From Larix sibirica (taxonomy: Eukaryota > Streptophyta > Pinopsida > Pinales > Pinaceae), in contig NWUY0300019531.1 of the NCBI GenBank assembly GCA_004151065.3, positions 56,522-68,317 on the forward strand: 11,796 bases of DNA, given 5' to 3'. Numbering within the stretch: position 1 is the first letter of the stretch; each line of letters opens with the position of its first letter. Below are positions 1 to 7,172 of the stretch, in pieces. The notes beneath the pieces are model-generated. The model was not told the origin of the DNA. It worked only from the letters and a program-made list of their open reading frames with translations, and searched no databases. Position numbers and translations under genes: made by a program.

Positions 1-359
1 TCCGATCCAGTTGTCCACAGTAGGAGAGTAATCGAACATGCTGTAAATAAGTGTTGAACCGTCTCGGCATCCTGAAGACATAATGAACAGACGTTGGGTC
101 CATATCCTCCCCTTCTAATAAAATTATCAGTAGTAAGAACTTTGTTTCTGAGTGTAATCCAAACAAAGCATCGAAGTTTTAGATGGACATTCCAGCACCA
201 TAAATGTCTAAACCACCACTTGGTTTGATCGAGTTGTTGTTGATAAAAAATGGCCAAATATGCATGTCTAGTATCGATATCCCCGCTTACCTCCCGCCAG
301 TTCCAAGGTTCATGTGGCCATCTTACCCTTTTTGTCTTCTTCAACTTAATACCATTTGT
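1..359 (-). mobile_element. LINE non-LTR retrotransposon fragment: reverse-transcriptase zinc-binding (zf-RVT) domain, partial
   Basis: The minus strand is open from 359 to the left edge (about 119 codons), with a TGA just upstream at 362-360. The reading has the plant zf-RVT layout: a Trp-rich stretch (WPHEPWNWRE), then WWFRHLWCWNVHLKLRCFVW, then LRNKVLTTDNFIRRG, then the zinc ligands in CSLC...ETVQHLFTAC. The Cys codons are at 89-87, 80-78 and 38-36, and the His codon is at 53-51 (C-x2-C, then H-x4-C). In plant L1-type LINEs this domain follows the reverse transcriptase near the ORF2 C terminus. The catalytic RT domain should lie at higher coordinates, but the frame is closed there and I see no RT motif, so this is a truncated or decayed copy. 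The sequence continues beyond base 1. A domesticated RNase-H-like host gene is a less likely alternative. Confidence 0.85.
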
Positions 360-450
360 TCAAAATGTTAGAAAAATCAATGAGAACATTTAAAACCAAA
401 TAATTTTTGACTTTGATATCACAGTACCGAGTGGATTCGAACTTAGTTCA

Positions 451-489
451 AGAACATGTATTAGATCTAATACCTCTAATATATGTTCT
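451..489. repeat. Nested palindrome
   Basis: A perfect 16-bp palindrome, GTATTAGATCTAATAC (458-473), sits inside an outer pair of arms, agaacat (451-457) and atgttct (483-489). The DNA could form a branched hairpin. There is no sign of function. It may be an old transposon end or simply local AT-rich structure. Confidence 0.6.
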
Positions 490-539
490 GGTGATATATA
501 TAATAACTCTAATATAGATATGATAGGAACATATATTAG
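476..539. repeat. 13-bp perfect inverted repeat
   Basis: CTAATATATGTTC (476-488) is repeated as its exact reverse complement at 527-539, separated by 38 bases. It overlaps the nested palindrome on its left, so the two structures would compete. It could be a remnant of a small inverted-repeat element, but I see no target-site duplication. Confidence 0.55.
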
Positions 540-1169
540 TTCATATATTAATGATAGCTTTGATATTATTGGAAAGGATCATATATTATATGAAAACTTA
601 GTTATTTTTATTACCTTATTTCCACTTAATGCTAGATAACTGTAACTGAAAGAAAAATAATTAGAGTAAATAAATACACAATCAACACCATCAACACAAG
701 AATTAACCTGGGAAACCCAACTAGAAATGAGGACTATGTTGGTTGTGGATCCTGATCTTCCTGATTCAGAGATGTTGTTTCAGCCGTGTTTGTACCCCAG
801 TTTTATATGATATGTAGGTGGATTGTNCTTTGTGGTTTAAATTATGATCATTATGTGTTCCGTTCTGCATGTTTAATTATTCATGTTAATTGAATGAAAT
901 GATTATATTAAATTAGTTGGCATGAAGCCTGTGCATAGCATGAGAAGTACTGGATTGATTATCTGCATGTTGTTTTATCATTCTGCTTGGGATAAATATG
1001 TTGATGCATTTAATTTTGCGTGTGTGTTAATATGTTTTAATTCCGTTGTATAATTTAATTATGCATTTTTATTAAATCCTTAATTTAGTCATATGGCATT
1101 GGGGGGAATTAGGCACCCCCACATTGCGTTCATCTTCCCTCTGTGGTTCGAGAGGATGGGAGGGGACGT

Positions 1170-1399
1170 GACACTTCTAGTCATATTGCACCAAAAATTA
1201 TTATCGCACCTTCCCAAAACTTCTTATTGCATCACATCAAAACTTATTATAGCACCTTCCCAAAACTTCTTATTATATCACATCAAAACTTTTTATCACA
1301 CCTTCCTGAAACTTCTTATCATATCGCATCAAAACTTCTTATCACATCACACCAAAAGTTCTTATTACATCACATGAAAACTTATTATGACAAGTATCA
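1170..1399. repeat. 23-bp minisatellite, about 10 units
   Basis: Units start at 1170, 1193, 1216, 1239, 1262, 1285, 1308, 1331, 1354 and 1377, an exact 23-base spacing with no insertion or deletion. The consensus is roughly AAAACTTCTTATCACATCACATC. Units at 1193, 1239 and 1285 carry CACCTTCC and alternate with units carrying ATCACATC, which gives a 46-bp higher-order period. The later units are all of the second type. Because 23 is not a multiple of three, the array reads through with few stops in two frames. It thereby creates two overlapping repetitive ORFs of about 94 codons (from 1093 and 1143), which I regard as artefacts. Confidence 0.9.
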
Positions 1400-2005
1400 T
1401 AGAGTTTTTTCTGTCGCAAATTCATAAAAGTTCTTAAAGATTGATCTTTGGGAAATATGTGCAATACTTGCATGAATTAAAAAAGAAGTATTCTTCAAGG
1501 GATTTACAAATACTTTGACAACTTTGGAAAGATGCAAAGTGTTGAGACTTGTAAGGGTGAAAAGTAAGATGTTATAGTGGCGAAAAGGAATGGTACTACA
1601 AAATCATGAAGAGCATAAGCCTACCAAAAATTAAGGCATTGGGGAGAACCATGGGGGATACTTCCAGTCAATGAACTTTGAAAACCTGTAACTTTCACAT
1701 TTGACCTTTGATAATTGGCAAATGTTTTTTTATATTGTATATAGGATAGGATGAGCTTTCCAATAAATGTTCATGTGCTTAGCTTTAGATCCAATTTGTA
1801 TTTTTTTATAACCTATGACGTTTTGATTGTATTTCTAGTGAGGGGACCTTGATTTTGCATTTTCATACTCGTAGAGACCTTGACATCTTTAAGAATGACA
1901 CCCTGCTTAAACTAAATTATGTTCTAGGTCGTCCAATATATACCTTATATAGTCTTTTAAGGTGTTAATTGAAACTAACATGATTCTTCAATAACTAAGA
2001 GATTT
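1400..2005. other. Gene-free stretch, probably old retrotransposon-like DNA
   Basis: There is no ORF of note. The part from 1675 to 1870 (ctgtaactttcacatttgacc ... gatgagctttccaat) is similar in style to LTR-retrotransposon non-coding DNA in plants. I cannot define boundaries, a primer-binding site or a family. Confidence 0.4.
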
Positions 2006-2110
2006 CACTACAAGTAAAACACCTTCTAGCGGAGGTTTTTGCAGAACCTCTCCAAAAACATTCTCTGTTTATATCTGAGGTTGATAGCGAAGGCGAACAG
2101 AAGGAAGTTT
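2006..2110 (+). mobile_element. Terminus of a CACTA (En/Spm-type) DNA transposon
   Basis: CACTACAAGTAAAAC begins at 2006. This matches the terminal inverted repeat typical of plant CACTA elements (CACTACAAG-AAAA). It is followed directly by TAGCGGAGGTTTTT...AGAACCTCTCC, the kind of subterminal inverted GGAGGTT/AACCTCC motif seen inside such termini. Further GAGGTT and TAGCGAAGG copies occur up to about 2095. The element should extend to the right. I could not find the opposite terminus (expected TTGTAGTG) or any transposase sequence in the window, so length and autonomy are unknown. The fragment may be truncated or the far end may be mutated. Confidence 0.65.
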
Positions 2111-2126
2111 TAACAAAATTTTTTTG

Positions 2127-2585
2127 TTGGTGCACCTCAACCATTATGGTGCAATGTTGTGTTATAGTATCAAACACACCGATGCTCCATGGATAATCGA
2201 AGAAACAATATGTCAAAAATACATAAGTTCTCCACTTTGGCCAAGACGCACCGGTGCTCCACATTGTTCTAAGAACATCAATGCTTCAATATCAATGTGC
2301 ACTGGAGAGCCAATATCCCAAAAAAACATTGGTGCTCCTATTTCATAATAACACACTGGTGCTCATCTTTTGGTGTGGGCGCACCGGTGCTCCTTTTTTA
2401 AATATATGCACACTGATGCTTCTTTTTTAAATATATGTGCATCGATGCACATTTTTTGATATATGTGCATTGGTGTTCATCTTTTAGATATATGTGCATT
2501 GGTGCTCTTTTTGAGGTTTTGGTACACCGTTGCTTTGTTTTGAGGTTTTGGAGCACCGATGCTCATAATATGCCGAAGCACCAAA
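2127..2585. repeat. Array of about 29-bp units with a palindromic core (GCACCGGTGC-like)
   Basis: Cores of the form GYGCAYYGGTGCTC recur across this stretch. They are near 2175, 2248, 2297, 2327, 2351, 2381, 2408, 2437, 2465, 2494, 2523 and 2551. From 2381 onward the spacing is 27-30 bases, mostly 29. Several cores are perfect palindromes: GCACCGGTGC at 2248-2257 and 2381-2390, and GTGCATCGATGCAC at 2437-2450. The linkers are T-rich with ATATATG. The array starts about 120 bases inside the CACTA terminus, where such elements carry repeated transposase-binding motifs, so these may be subterminal repeats. Short ORFs here (for example 2124-2348 and 2435-2635) only reflect the repeats. Confidence 0.75.
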
Positions 2586-3739
2586 CAATAATTCACATTT
2601 TTAAAATTTTATTAAAAGAAGCGGGGAAAATATAAAGGTGACTCTTAAAAAGAGTAAAATGTGAGGGTTTGTTTTATTTCTTCATCTCACATCAGAGAAA
2701 AGGAAGAGGAAGTGTCTCTACATGAGAATGAAATAGAAATAGCCATGAATACAAGGAAATATAAAGAGTATTGCAGCCAAGTAACCGCTCTTCATTGTTT
2801 TATTTCTTATTAATTTTATTTCTATTTTATTCCATTTATCACTATTGTTCCTAATTTTTTAGTTAGTTTTGCTATATATTTTTAGTCCCTGTCGTGGGCA
2901 GAGACTAACGACAGAGACTATATGTTCCATCATTTCATATTAATTCATGCAATTGGAGTAAATATATTTCAAAATAGTAATGTTGAAGAAATTGTTTTAT
3001 TTAACTATAATTATTAAATAAAATATTTTAATACATGTTCACTTGTTATTGGATGAAAGTCTTTGATTAGACTAATATCATCATTGGCACGAATTAAATT
3101 AAATAAAAATAAAATAAAAAAATCAACATACATTACACATCCAACAAATATTTTTTTGATAGTGGAAACTTGACAGCTCTAAATACTGACAGGCTGCAAG
3201 TTTGGGCTGACAAAGGCTACGGGCTCGACCTCAGCCTAGGCATCCATCAATTGAACCGCTAGTTCAACCAACCATGCATTCCATTTTCTTTGGGCAATTG
3301 GGTTATGCTTATAGAGGTAATTTTCTTGAAATCTGTCAAAACCCCAACTCAGGTGATGTAACAGCAACCAGATAGTACCCGATCCTAAATTGTGCAAGAA
3401 GGCTCTAGAATTGCAGGTTTCCTTTTACCTGGAGGTCTAATTCTTGAGATCATTGATTTGTACCATGGAGGTAAACAATGTCTTAATGTCTGTTACAGTG
3501 GGGGATTTTGCAGGTTTGATATTTTTATTTTTTTACCCGACAATGGATAAATATGCCAACATCTTAACACTATCACTTGGCCAGAGAAACACACCAACAT
3601 ATATCCAATTGAGCTATGATCGGAATAGAATCACCATAGCGAGCAGGGCCATTAATAGGCCTCTCACAACGACGACGATCTCAACTTGTAAGCGGCATCT
3701 AGGGAAATCTTAGCCATGGGAGGAACACGCCGTTGGAGA
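2586..3739. other. No recognisable gene, possible interior of the CACTA-like element
   Basis: This stretch is AT-rich and non-coding by eye. It contains a hairpin at 2883-2920, listed separately. An 89-codon plus-strand ORF (3444-3713) matches no family that I know. A segment at 3460-3520 is faintly reminiscent of the first NPA region of an aquaporin, but the match is too poor to annotate. Confidence 0.4.
2883..2920. repeat. Hairpin with 13-bp arms
   Basis: TAGTCCCTGTCGT (2883-2895) pairs with ACGACAGAGACTA (2908-2920) with one non-Watson-Crick position and a 12-base loop. The right arm is also partly duplicated in tandem (CAGAGACTA at 2899-2907 and 2912-2920). Motifs of the type TTTAGTCCCT...AGGGACTAA occur in the subterminal regions of plant DNA transposons, so this could belong to the CACTA-like element on its left. 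Confidence 0.5.
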
Positions 3740-3772
3740 GATCCATTCTCAAGTGCTTCATTATCATATGTG
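3740..3772 (+). pseudogene. Possible remnant of PIP aquaporin exon 2 (3' end)
   Basis: Read as GAT CCA TTC TCA AGT GCT TCA TTA TCA TAT GTG, this gives DPFSSASLSYV. The PIP family has DPKRSARDSHV immediately before the exon that encodes VLAPLPIGF, and six of eleven positions agree. It lies upstream of, and on the same strand as, the well-preserved exon at 4191. A GTAACT that could be a decayed donor follows at 3772, though the phase does not fit exon 3. The match is short and rests partly on its position, so I hold it loosely. Confidence 0.25.
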
Positions 3773-4088
3773 TAACTTAGTGATGATGTTTAAATGTTAA
3801 GAGTTAAATCTCATGGTTGCCATTGTATGAAGATTCTGTTAAAATTGGTGAAATCCCACTTTGATATGTTATTGTTCCAGGAATATGTATTGGATTGTAT
3901 CAGATGCAAATGTATACATAGACTGTTACAACCATTAATTTTAGCTCTATGCACATTGCACAATTTAGAGTAGATTAAAATACAACTATAGTTCTTTGCA
4001 TAAATTGGCACCTTTATGCTAGTTTACATTATTTTTTCTGCAACTGTCTCCAAGTGCAGTGATTAGGACTCCCATGTTCCTGTATCTT

Positions 4089-4107
4089 TATATATATATA
4101 TATATAT
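4089..4107. repeat. TA microsatellite
   Basis: An uninterrupted run of alternating T and A of 19 bases, followed by imperfect TATG/TATA. It lies in the presumed intron before the aquaporin exon. Confidence 0.85.
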
Positions 4108-4190
4108 GTATGTTTATATATGCATATACTTGTTTGTTTTTGTAATTGCATAGTGGCAGGAGTTTTACTAGAACTGCCTTGGTTGTGTAG

Positions 4191-4409
4191 GTGTTGGCTC
4201 CATTGCCTATTGGGTTTGCAATTTTCATGGTGCACTTGGACACCATTCCCATCACAAGGAGCTTCATAGCAACAATGGTTTATGGGCACAAACAATCATG
4301 GAACGGCCATGCAAGTATTTATTTCAATTTTTTGTCCTTTTTGAGCGTGTGCTAATAGGTTTTCTTTCTTTTTTTCCAGTGGAAACGGTAGCTCAGAGCT
4401 TTATATATA
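4191..4409 (+). pseudogene. PIP-type aquaporin pseudogene: exon 3 plus start of exon 4
   Basis: PIPs are six-helix plasma-membrane water channels. Exon 3 (4191-4310) reads [16 protein letters not shown], then DTIPIT, then [18 protein letters not shown]. In the family, ITGTGINPARS is nearly invariant. Here IT is joined directly to RS, so the seven codons for GTGINPA, including the second NPA pore motif, are missing in frame. The exon is 120 bases, where the family's is, as I recall, 141. It is preceded by TTGTGTAG (acceptor) and followed by GCAAGT, a GC-type donor. The intron 4311-4379 has a CTAAT branch-site-like motif, a pyrimidine tract and CCAG. Exon 4 starts with TGG, as expected for WIFWVGP, but only a shrunken remnant (ggtagctcagagctttatat) follows and it contains a stop. 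Without the NPA loop and the last helix it cannot be a normal channel. Confidence 0.85.
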
Positions 4410-4486
4410 TAGATATATAGATATTTGACACTACAAAGTGTAGCATAAAATCGGGTATATGGATATTTTATTGTGCTTATCCTCAG

Positions 4487-4517
4487 GTTTCATCTCTAGA
4501 TCTATGTCAAGATCCAG
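4487..4517 (+). other. Possible first exon of the E2 pseudogene
   Basis: A short segment is bounded by CCTCAG (acceptor-like) and CAG|GTAAAT (a good donor at 4518). It contains ATG TCA AGA TCC AG (4504-4517), reading MSRSR. E2 proteins of the RAD6 class begin MS-x-P-x-R and the segment lies upstream of the E2 exons, so it could be the start exon. Such short matches arise easily by chance. Confidence 0.2.
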
Positions 4518-4751
4518 GTAAATATACAAATCCAGTCGCATGTTAATATCAAAGTAAATTTAACTAAATATTTTTCTTGAGCGTAGCATTCCTTTAATAA
4601 ATTTATCACTAGTTTCATTGAAACTGATATTCACTGTGTTATGCCAAAGTGAACTAAATTTATTATGAGATTAAAAATGACATGGCTAGCTCTGTGTAAC
4701 ATGCTATAATCCAAGGGTGATGTTTTTGTGGAAAATTTGTTGTGTGATTCA

Positions 4752-5422
4752 GAACTCGAGGGTATTTTCTTTTTAACTGCAGTTTGTTTCAAATTAGTGA
4801 AAGTGTTCTGTAGAAGAAATATTTTTCATGTTTTTATAGGATTTATCTTTAATGTCATCAACTTACATATTTGGTAGATTTGAAACTATGTTGATCGTTT
4901 TTGTTTAATATATCATGATGGAACTCTATGCATGGACATAATCCAGGATGCTTGATCACCTTGCCATAATGTTTGTACAATATTGACATCAATTCCGGGG
5001 AGTTGTTCAATTTTTGTTTAGATCCTTCGCTGCTCACCGTTTTCATATCTTATTAACTGATGATTTTTGTGCTCTAATCTTACAGCCTCTGCTTACGGAT
5101 CCAAATCCCCCCAGCCTTGTGAATCCTCAAGCCGCCTAATTGTATCAGAATGATAATCAGGCCTACAACAAGTATTTCTATAGTTTTGAACAATTGCTAT
5201 TTTATTTAGCTATGCAAAATGTATATTTTGACTTTGACTTTCTTCGAATCCCCATATTTTGAGGATTTATGATCCAGTTATTTTGTAAATGATTGACCTT
5301 TTCATGAACGTTACAAATATTTTATTTGAAAGTATATAATTGTTTAAATCAATTAGTTCTATTTCGATGTGGATTATAGGAGAGTGAGGCGATGTGCCCA
5401 CAAATTTATTGAAACTTCCTAA
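4752..5422 (+). pseudogene. Ubiquitin-conjugating enzyme E2 (RAD6/UBC2-like) pseudogene with introns
   Basis: E2 enzymes carry ubiquitin on a catalytic Cys. Four exon remnants lie in order. About 4752-4796 reads LEGIFFLTAV (compare EGG-F-LT). 4840-4997 reads DLSLMSST (compare DYPLMPPT), RFETM, a disrupted HPN region, then DGTLCMDIIQDA, stop, SPCHNVCTILTSI. 5086-5171 reads PLLTDPNPPSLVNPQAA, stop, LYQNDNQAYNK. 5380-5422 reads RVRRCAHKFIETS and ends in TAA. The catalytic Cys codon (4929-4931) survives. The TGA at 4953 replaces the conserved Trp of WSP and the TAA at 5137 replaces the Gln of AAQLYQ. There is a frameshift between 4891 and 4916, and the donor at 4998 is GGGAGT. The acceptors TTATAG, TTACAG and ATTATAG are intact, so this is a duplicated or dead gene, not a retrocopy. 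The intron at about 4797-4839 is implausibly short, so that boundary is uncertain. The N-terminal exons are not convincingly found. Confidence 0.85.
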
Positions 5423-6672
5423 GGTGTTGTTGGAGTCAACGACCGGATGCATATAGGTTGCTTATAAGCTGAATGTTGTTGTTCTTCTAATGAGCAGTGA
5501 TTGGGGTTAACAATGAGAAGGTATCTAAACTTCCTGATTGTGTATAGTTGTTGTTACATGAGTAACTGAGTTGCTGTGCTGGCATTTGTAGGAACATTTA
5601 AGTTTCTCACATGCTTGTCTTTTTCAATGCTTGGAATTCAAAAATCCTATTGAAAATATAATTAGTTATATATTTTTAAATGTTTTATAGACTAAATGAC
5701 TGAACAATGAGGGCACATTCTTTGTTTCATTTATAGTTTCTTGAGTTTTAAATATATACTTAAGGCTAGTTGGATTATGGAGATATTACTTTGAATTCTT
5801 TATATGCTAGAGGACTTTATTGGTGGATATGTTATGTAAGTTTTTTAGAAGTTAGTGTCTCTGAAATTTTGTGTTTAGTATTAATTACTGAAATTTTGTG
5901 TTTAGTATTAATTACTTGATGGGAAAGAAGGAAGTGATATTAAGCTTTTAATGCAGTGTACATCGTTACAATGATGCAATAGATTGGATGGATAATGAAG
6001 GTATGGGTTGAGCGTAGAATATTTATTAACATGATTCAAGATACACTCTCTCCCATTCTTTCTCGATTGCTCAAAGTGAGGAATGGAATTGATATGGTGC
6101 ATGTCCATGGTGCTGCCATCTATTATTGGTACCATTATTTTGTGTGTAATGGTGAACATTTAGTTATGATAAATTCATGGACATAAAACCAACTTTGATA
6201 ATTGATTAGATGAAGCCACAGAATTTATCCCGGAGGTTATATGAGACATAAGGGCTTTTACAAGAAGAGGGGATTTATCAATGAGAATTTATCAATGTGA
6301 AAAATCCGATGAAAAGATTTCAATTCCATGAGAATCGTAGGTGGTCACTCATTCCTTGTGAGTGAGAAATATTTAAGTTCGTTGAATAAATAAATTATAT
6401 AGTGCTCTGTTACTAAAAGATCTTGGCTCAATGCCAAACTTTTTATGTATTAACATTGAATCGATTCTTTTTTATAAATTAAATTATTGGAAACATCGTG
6501 GATACTGTGTTCTATCACATAGAGGAGATTTGGTTTATGAATGTCACAAGTGAATTATGTTTGGTCTGGAATTTTTTTAACATATGAAGAATGAAGTTGA
6601 TTTAGCTAGACTAAATAACATGTCCTTTCATATCTTAAAGATATTCTTCAAATTAATCACAAACTTTGTTTC
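5423..6672. other. No recognisable gene
   Basis: This AT-rich DNA lies downstream of the E2 pseudogene. Two ORFs of 63 and 83 codons overlap on opposite strands at 5908-6186 and resemble nothing that I recognise. Apart from the tandem duplication at 5861, I see no clear structure. Confidence 0.5.
5861..5914. repeat. Perfect 27-bp tandem duplication
   Basis: The 27 bases at 5861-5887 (CTGAAATTTTGTG...) are repeated without any change at 5888-5914. The exact identity suggests a recent slippage or repair duplication compared with the surrounding decayed sequence. Confidence 0.95.
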
Positions 6673-6755
6673 AAACTAAGCACACTGACATAAATTTTTT
6701 CAGTGTGCTTAGTTTTTTCACAGATAAATTTATGTGTGAAAAAACTAAGCACACT
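6673..6755. repeat. 54-bp near-perfect palindrome with a third arm
   Basis: Bases 6702-6728 pair with 6729-6755 at 26 of 27 positions, and the only mismatch is 6723 against 6734. There is no spacer, and the centre is ATAAATTTAT. The outer part of the left arm also pairs perfectly with 6673-6687 (AAACTAAGCACACTG against 6701-6715, 15 bp, 13-base spacer). The word ACTAAGCACACT therefore occurs three times, in +, - and + orientation, and can form two mutually exclusive hairpins. It looks like terminal inverted repeats joined end to end (a minimal MITE or fold-back element). I see no target-site duplication. Confidence 0.9.
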
Positions 6756-7030
6756 AACATAAGGAAATATCCATGTAAATAAAAGTTGCGCTCCAGGGCA
6801 TGTTGTTGTGGCCTTTAAAAATTGCCCATATGAAGGTGAGAAGAGTCTCTGCTAATAATTCGTTACAAGTCTTTCATCTTTATGATCACATAAAGTGATG
6901 TTTACATAGCCCAATATGTGCTTTTAAGTTGCTTATTTATGTTTGGACAATTCTTCATTGAAATTTGATATAATGTGGCAAATTAAGTGTGGAATAAGGT
7001 TTATATTCTACTCCTTGGTTCTTAATAAGA
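6756..7030. other. No feature seen
   Basis: AT-rich sequence without an ORF, recognisable motif or clear repeat. Confidence 0.5.
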
Positions 7031-7172
7031 CATTTGTTACTTGGGATGGTATTCAATTCTGGTTAAAAGAAGTAAACATTTGTTACTTTGGATGATATTC
7101 AATTGTAGTAAAAATAAGTAATTGAAATATTATACAATTTTAGTTAGAAGAAGTAATTGAAATATTATATAT
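7031..7172. repeat. Decayed tandem repeat (46-bp, then about 35-bp units)
   Basis: 7031-7076 and 7077-7122 are two diverged copies of a unit starting CATTTGTTACTT and ending near AAGTAA. A shortened version (TGAAATATTATACAATTTTAG..AAGAAGTAAT, 7123-7157) follows, then the beginning of another (TGAAATATTATAT). The repeated word AAGTAA closes each unit. This is non-coding, and the divergence suggests an old event. Confidence 0.7.

Larger units (their letters stand above)
360..1169. other. Gene-free AT-rich stretch
   Basis: I see no coding region here. The part from 450 to 600 is made of ATATATTAG/CTAATATAT-like words and nested palindromes, listed separately. A single unresolved base (n) lies at 827. 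The stretch around 690-725 (acacaag...aacctgggaaaccc) resembles phrases common in plant repetitive DNA, but I cannot assign it to a family. Confidence 0.6.

Noticed and set aside
430-447. B-box-like motif (AGTTCGAATCC on the minus strand) suggesting a tRNA gene or tRNA-derived SINE.
   Set aside because: No A box lies at the expected distance, no cloverleaf can be drawn, and there is no poly(A)/(T) tail.
1093-1427. Two overlapping plus-strand ORFs of 94 codons.
   Set aside because: They are products of the 23-bp minisatellite, which lacks stops in two frames. The peptides are just the repeat read in successive phases.
2124-2635. CRISPR-like array, since about 29-bp palindromic repeats are regularly spaced.
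   Set aside because: The whole 29-bp unit repeats, with no unique spacers. The context is a plant genome with a CACTA terminus and no cas genes.
3460-3520. First NPA region of the aquaporin (gga ggt ... aat ... gtt aca).
   Set aside because: Only scattered bases agree, and several gaps are needed.
4029-4295. Minus-strand ORF of 88 codons.
   Set aside because: It is antisense to the aquaporin exon and has no recognisable domain.
4429-4445. A second CACTACAA sequence (4431) as another CACTA terminus.
   Set aside because: It is not followed by subterminal motifs, is in the same orientation as the one at 2006, and no TTGTAGTG partner or target duplication is visible.
4858-5046. Minus-strand ORF of 62 codons.
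   Set aside because: It is antisense to the E2 pseudogene exon at 4840-4997 and has no domain of its own.
4953-5139. Alternative genetic code: TGA stands where E2 has Trp and TAA where E2 has Gln, as in some ciliates.
   Set aside because: The same copy has a frameshift and a damaged splice donor, both changes are single transitions, and the neighbouring LINE and aquaporin sequences use TGG for Trp normally. Pseudogene decay explains it.
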